From Branchiostoma floridae (Eukaryota > Chordata > Leptocardii > Amphioxiformes > Branchiostomatidae), in assembly GCF_000003815.2 (NCBI RefSeq), contig NC_049988.1, positions 22,093,642-22,157,641 of the forward strand: 64,000 nt of DNA, in the 5' to 3' direction. The notes under the pieces were generated by a model. The model saw nothing but the letters and a program-made list of their open reading frames with translations. It did no database searches and was not told where the DNA came from. Shown one piece after another: positions 59,523-64,000 of this stretch. Position 1 is the stretch's first letter. Each line of letters begins with the position of its first letter. The position numbers were made by a program, and so were the translations under genes.

Positions 59523-59912
59523 GTACAAAACCCCCACAGTTTCCATGTTGGATTGGATCCTCAAAGTCAGCCTTGTACTGTTAATGTTTTCAAATCGAAG
59601 CCGAGAACCAACCAATCATGTCAGAGTGGCCCACTTCCGGTGGAAACCTGATTATCCCAGCTATGATGGAAATGTCTAGGCCAAAAACCTGACAGGGCAG
59701 ATCTGAGGGGGTCAGCACGGCTTTTCTGTCAGGTCCGGTATCCAGCTAGATCAATTCATCGTCAATCTTAGTTGCATGGCACAATTCTGACTCTAATTCA
59801 ACATTAAGTATCGAGCTGTATCAATTCTTCGTCAATCTTACCTGTAGCAGGCCCAATTCTGATTCAATATTACGTATTGAGCTGTATTAATTCATTGTCA
59901 ATCTTACATATA

Positions 59913-60246
59913 CAGGGCTCGAAATACTGGGTGCATGTGCACCCAGGTGCACCCAAAATTGGAACTGTGCACCCAATTTTTTTCAGTGGGTGCACCCAAA
60001 TATTTTCTTAGGTTTATGCATATAAAGATATCAAGTATACTAGTATACATCATATTCTTGACATCTAAGTGTTAGAAAGATGATAAAAATGTCTGTCATG
60101 GTACTTGTTTAAGAATTTGATAGCTTTTGTTATTATTTTTGTCTGACATTCTACTTAAATTTAAGTGGTGCACCCAAATATTTTTTGCTGCATCCAATTT
60201 TTCAAGCACCAGTGCATCTTATCCCAAAAATGAATTTCGAGCCCTG
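59913..60246. mobile_element. CAGGG...CCCTG foldback element, keyword gtgcaccca
   Basis: Ends cagggctcgaaatac / aatttcgagccctg, with atata directly outside both ends. The interior repeats ggtgcacccaaaattgg, gtgggtgcacccaaata and gcaccagtgca. Confidence 0.88.
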
Positions 60247-60433
60247 ATATAGCTGGCCCAATTCGAATTCTAATTCAAAGTCAAGTATTGTAGCTGCATT
60301 ATTTGTGAAGCACAATTGTTTGTTTTACTACTACGTACCACGATATCATTTGTTATTCAATATTATCATATAGCCAGATGGAGTTGGCCAATCAGAGGCC
60401 CCCATTTCCCATGGGTTATCAGGCAGTAACCTC

Positions 60434-60469
60434 AAAAGTGGTCGGTTATTCTAATAACCGACCACTTTT
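60434..60469. repeat. Perfect 17-bp inverted repeat with 2-base loop
   Basis: aaaagtggtcggttatt, ct, aataaccgaccactttt. It probably is the inner tip or end of the same foldback structure as the gapped palindrome to its right. Confidence 0.9.
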
Positions 60470-61006
60470 TGGACCGCACCATTATACAGGGGACAGTCAT
60501 GAATTTTTTTTGTACTGTTGTTTGTGTGTAAACCATGCATAACTGTCAAAAATATTATGATTGATTGGTTATGTTAATTAGGGCTCCACATGGGGAATAT
60601 AGGGATACTTGAAAAGGAATTATGCTGATTTTACACATTTTCATTATGGCTTTCTAACATGATTAAGCCGGTACCTTCCTAAATCACTTCATATATACGT
60701 ACTTTGTCGTGCCCAAGTGAAAAGGCTCTGCATGGGGGGTACCAGGACTCCACTTAATACATGTAGTTTGTATTGCAAATAAGCCACATGTTGATGCTGA
60801 TATGCTATCTCACAAACAGATGATTAGTTAAAATTATTAGTTAAATGATGATGATGAAATAGTTTAATGTTTGTATTATATATAGACACTATTGTACAAT
60901 ATATATATATTGCAAATGTATTTTTATGTAATGTATTAAAGTGTTTATTTGTTATAAAGGAATTTGTGTGAAATAGCTGTCAGTTGGATAGGCTATATGA
61001 TAATAA

Positions 61007-61185
61007 CGTTAATGCCCCGCCTTATCCTTCGGTGTATATGGTGAGNNNNNNNNNNNNNNNNNNNNNNNNNNNNNNNNNNNNNNNNNNNNNNNNNNNNNNN
61101 NNNNNNNNNNNNNNNNNNNNNNNNNNNNNNNNNNNNNNNNNNNNNTCACCATATACACCTCGGGGCGGGGCATTAACCCTTTATT
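61007..61185. repeat. Inverted repeat split by a 100-N assembly gap
   Basis: The left arm (gttaatgccccgcc then ggtgtatatggtga) faces the right arm (tcaccatatacacct then ggcggggcattaac) across 61046-61145, which are all N. The true spacer is unknown. The round 100 suggests a placeholder gap. Confidence 0.9.
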
Positions 61186-61387
61186 CAACTCTAAGCGTTA
61201 TTGTCGAAAATGGCGAAGTTGCACACTTATAGATAAGCTAAAACTTATGATGGAAAGTTCGGTCATATTGCTGTTCAAAGCCGAAATTAGCTGATTGAGA
61301 TATTCAAATCAAGGGAAGAGGAATATACTCTTCAATTTACAGTTGCGCGTTGCTGGTCCTCCTAAATTTTTCTGTCAAGCATTGCCA

Positions 61388-62520
61388 AGATCCCCCCCAT
61401 GCAGACCCTCTTCAAGTACAGGTCTGGTGTAGAGCAATCGTGGCATGACCGAGATTTGGGGACATCCCTAACCAAATAGGACAGCCCTGTCTCACTCCCT
61501 TCCAAACAGGATCCCCCCATGCAGACCCTCATCTAGTACAGGTCTGGTGTAGAGCGATGGAATCGTAGCATGACCCAGATTTGGGGACATCCCTAACCAA
61601 ATAGGACACCTGCATGTCTCACTCCCTCCCAAACAGGATCCCCCCATGCAGACCCTCATCTAGTACAGGTCTGGTACAGAGTAACAGAATCGTAGCATGA
61701 CCAAGATTTGGGGACATCCCTAACCAAATAGGACACCCCTGTCTCACTCCCTCCTAAACAGGATCCCCCCATGCAGACCCTCATCTAGTACAGGTCTGGT
61801 GTACAGTGATGATGGAATTGTAGCATGACCGAGATTTGGAGACATCCCTAACCAAATAGGACACCCCTGTCTCACTCCCTCCTAAACAGGATCCCCCCAT
61901 GCAGACCCTCATCTAGTACAGGTCTGGTGTACAGTGATGATGGAATTGTAGCATGACCGAGATTTGGAGACATCCCTAACCAAATAGGACACCCCTGTCT
62001 CACTCCCTCCTAAACAGGATCCCCCCATGCAGACCCTCATCTAGTACAGGTCTGGTGTACAGTGATGATGGAATTGTAGCATGACCGAGATTTGGAGACA
62101 TCCCTAACCAAATAGGACACCCCTGTCTCACTCCCTCCTAAACAGGATCCCCCCATGCAGACCCTCATCTAGTACAGGTCTGGTGTACAGTGATGATGGA
62201 ATCGTTGCATGGCCGAGATTTGGGGACATCCCTAACCAAATAGGACACCCCTGTCTCACTCCCTCCTAAACAGGATCCCCCCATGCAGACCCCCATCTAG
62301 TACAGGTCTGGTGTAGAGTGACGACAGAATCGTGGCTTGGGGACGTCCCTAACCAAATAGGACACCCATGTCTAACTCCCTCCCAAACAGGATCCCCCCA
62401 TGCAGACCCTCATCTAGTACAGGTCTGGTACAGAGCAACAGAATCGCGGCATGACCAAGATACGAGGACGTCCCTAACCAAATAGGACACCCCTGTCTCA
62501 CTCCCTCCCAAACAGGATTA
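61388..62520. repeat. Satellite-like tandem array, about 128-bp unit, nine copies
   Basis: Each unit starts near ggatccccccatgcagaccc (61509, 61637, 61761, 61889, 62017, 62145, 62273, 62390) and contains ctagtacaggtctggt, agatttggggacatccctaa and ataggacacccctgtctcac. Units from 61761 to 62145 are nearly identical at exactly 128 bases; outer ones vary (117-128). Confidence 0.96.
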
Positions 62521-62529
62521 TCCCAGCGA

Positions 62530-63120
62530 TGATGGAAACATCTATGGGTGACATCTGACAGAATGGGTGCTAAGGAACACTTCTTGACTGCCGGTTTATG
62601 TGCGATATCTTTCTTGAGCCATGGCAGGCTAAAAATGTCTTCGTTTACACATCAAAAGAGTTCCATACTGGACATAAAGGTTATCTGGAGAAGGATGGAA
62701 TCATCCACGGATGTTGAACCGGATATTGACTGAGCGTGGGATCTATTGGGTCGATTTGAAGTGACAGGTTGAGTTCGTCACAAACTTTTCCGGTCGACTG
62801 CTCGGGCCAATAAGGGCTAAAAATGAATCTATTTATACACTCTGGCTGTTCCATATCAGACTCAGCTATGACCAATATGATCTATGTGTTCCATATCAAA
62901 GATTCATCATGTTACATGTAAACAAACAAACGTGTAAACAAACATCATACATGTAAACAAACAAACAAACATGTAAATGTGTGTTGACTGCTATTATACC
63001 TTAGATTGGTCAGTCTGTTTCATATACAGAACAAAGTATTAATTCTTTCAGCTTAACAATGATGGAAGCATCAATGGACAACTAAAATTGTATATATATC
63101 TGTGTATTCTAACTGTTCTG
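62530..63120. other. Intronic sequence with short aaac runs
   Basis: catgtaaacaaacaaac words cluster at 62915-62980. Nothing else was recognised. Confidence 0.45.
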
Positions 63121-63123
63121 TTA

Positions 63124-63214
63124 GCCTGGTTACCAAACCCCAACCCGATCTCAAGTATCTATCGTGCAGGGCAACATGAACGATATTTTTGAGGTTGGGG
63201 TATGGTATCCAGGC
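63124..63214. mobile_element. 91-bp palindromic element with TA target duplication
   Basis: The arms gcctggttaccaaaccccaa and ttggggtatggtatccaggc are flanked by ta on both sides. It belongs to the family at 4621-4714. Confidence 0.8.
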
Positions 63215-63660
63215 TACTGTTCTGTATACTAGACAAGCTTTGAGTATAGCCTGGTGAAAACATCTACAGGTTCTATATGACAGATTGCATTGTTCATAAA
63301 CATATGTTGACAGTACTATGCACAACTGATCATCATGTTTTATATATCGGAAAGGCAAGTTCCTTAGCTCAGTGCACCTTAGCTCGGCCAGTCTGGGTTA
63401 AAATGGCTAAATGACTATATTTCATATAATAGTTTAAGTACAGACTAGACAAATACTGAGATTGTCGAAAGTATGTCACGTGAAGAGCGAAGACCAGGTC
63501 TGGACACAACAGGCTGAAGCCTTCTCTCTGGATGCAGTATCAAGGTTTCAGGGTAGTATTTGTATATCTTAACTGTTCCATAACGTGTGTTATACTAGAC
63601 AAGCTTTGAGTAACCTATGATTATGATTATTAACATCTATGGTTCTATATGTCCTTCTGT

Positions 63661-63756
63661 GTTCTATAATACAGTACCTTTGGTTGGTCAGAGTTCTATA
63701 ATACAGTACCTTTGGTTGGTCAGAGTTCTATAATACAGTACCTTTGGTTGGTCAGT
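63661..63756. repeat. 32-bp tandem repeat, three copies
   Basis: gttctataatacagtacctt then tggttggtcaga starts at 63661, 63693 and 63725, with no differences except the last bases. Confidence 0.97.
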
Positions 63757-63879
63757 GCTGATTTGAAACATCTCTGCACAAAACTATTCCATCCTAGACT
63801 AGAGTAGTGGACAGCAGGAAGGGCACCAAATCAGCGGGGTCAAAGGTGAGAAATCTGCTGTCATACATCATTCTACTGA

Positions 63880-64000
63880 CATGTGACAGAAGGGGGGAGT
63901 CATTTTGTGTCACAGGGGATGGGCATTATGTGTGAGAGAAAAGGGGGAGGGGCATTACGTGTGAGAGAAAGGGGTGGCATTAAGTTACAGAAGGAGAGTC
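63880..64000. repeat. G-rich short repeat at window end
   Basis: ggggcattacgtgtgagaga then aaggggg occurs two to three times and may continue beyond the window. Confidence 0.7.

Noticed and set aside
60984-61232. Open frame across the N gap
   Set aside because: Half of it is unknown sequence inside an inverted repeat.
61388-62520. CRISPR-like array
   Set aside because: No short repeat/unique spacer structure; whole 128-bp units are alike. The organism is an animal.

Overview
This looks like intron-dominated genomic DNA from an animal, most likely a lancelet (Branchiostoma). That identity is inferred from style: frequent tacatgta-type words, many short foldback transposons, tRNA-derived SINEs, minisatellites and very sparse coding sequence. 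No bacterial gene, rRNA, canonical tRNA or CRISPR array is visible. Almost all long open frames are chance frames or frames running through tandem repeats.

Three short minus-strand segments look like real coding exons, and all end at a strong 5' splice site in phase 0. They are an internal Tyr/Pro/Gly-rich exon (53681 to 53523), an ATG-containing exon in a GC-rich block (34855 to 34778), and a second ATG-containing exon (9819 to 9745). The 34.8 kb peptide (YSPMVYYYPGY) resembles the N-terminus of the RBMS / alan shepard single-stranded RNA/DNA-binding proteins (human RBMS has MYPQYTYYYP). My working model is one minus-strand gene running through the window with alternative N-terminal exons that would all join a common downstream exon. 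No RRM exon was found, so that exon would lie left of base 1, and the link between the three exons is inference.

The most unusual region is 52.2-53.9 kb. The last part of the 53.6 kb exon, with its splice donor and a CAAA-rich intron start, has been multiplied into at least 16 tandem copies, and every copy keeps the GGTAAGT donor. The first copies are spaced by 87 bp, so the frame stays open through three of them. The other end of the same exon (acceptor plus 17 codons) is duplicated just upstream, with mostly synonymous differences.

The rest is repeat-rich. There are foldback elements of several families: TAATCTCC-ended with 9-bp target duplications, GGCC-ended with TAA/TTA duplications, a GTTCACCTTTAT family, TA-flanked palindromes, and a CAGGG...CCCTG family whose interior phrase differs from copy to copy. 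There are SINEs, retroelement 3' tails (three with a hammerhead-like core), and tandem arrays around 0.1, 7.4, 14.9-16.1, 19.0, 22-24, 27-33, 35.6, 38.5, 44.5-46.7, 52.2-53.5, 57.3 and 61.4-62.5 kb. Some arrays clearly grew out of transposon ends. A 100-N assembly gap at 61046-61145 sits exactly at the centre of an inverted repeat.
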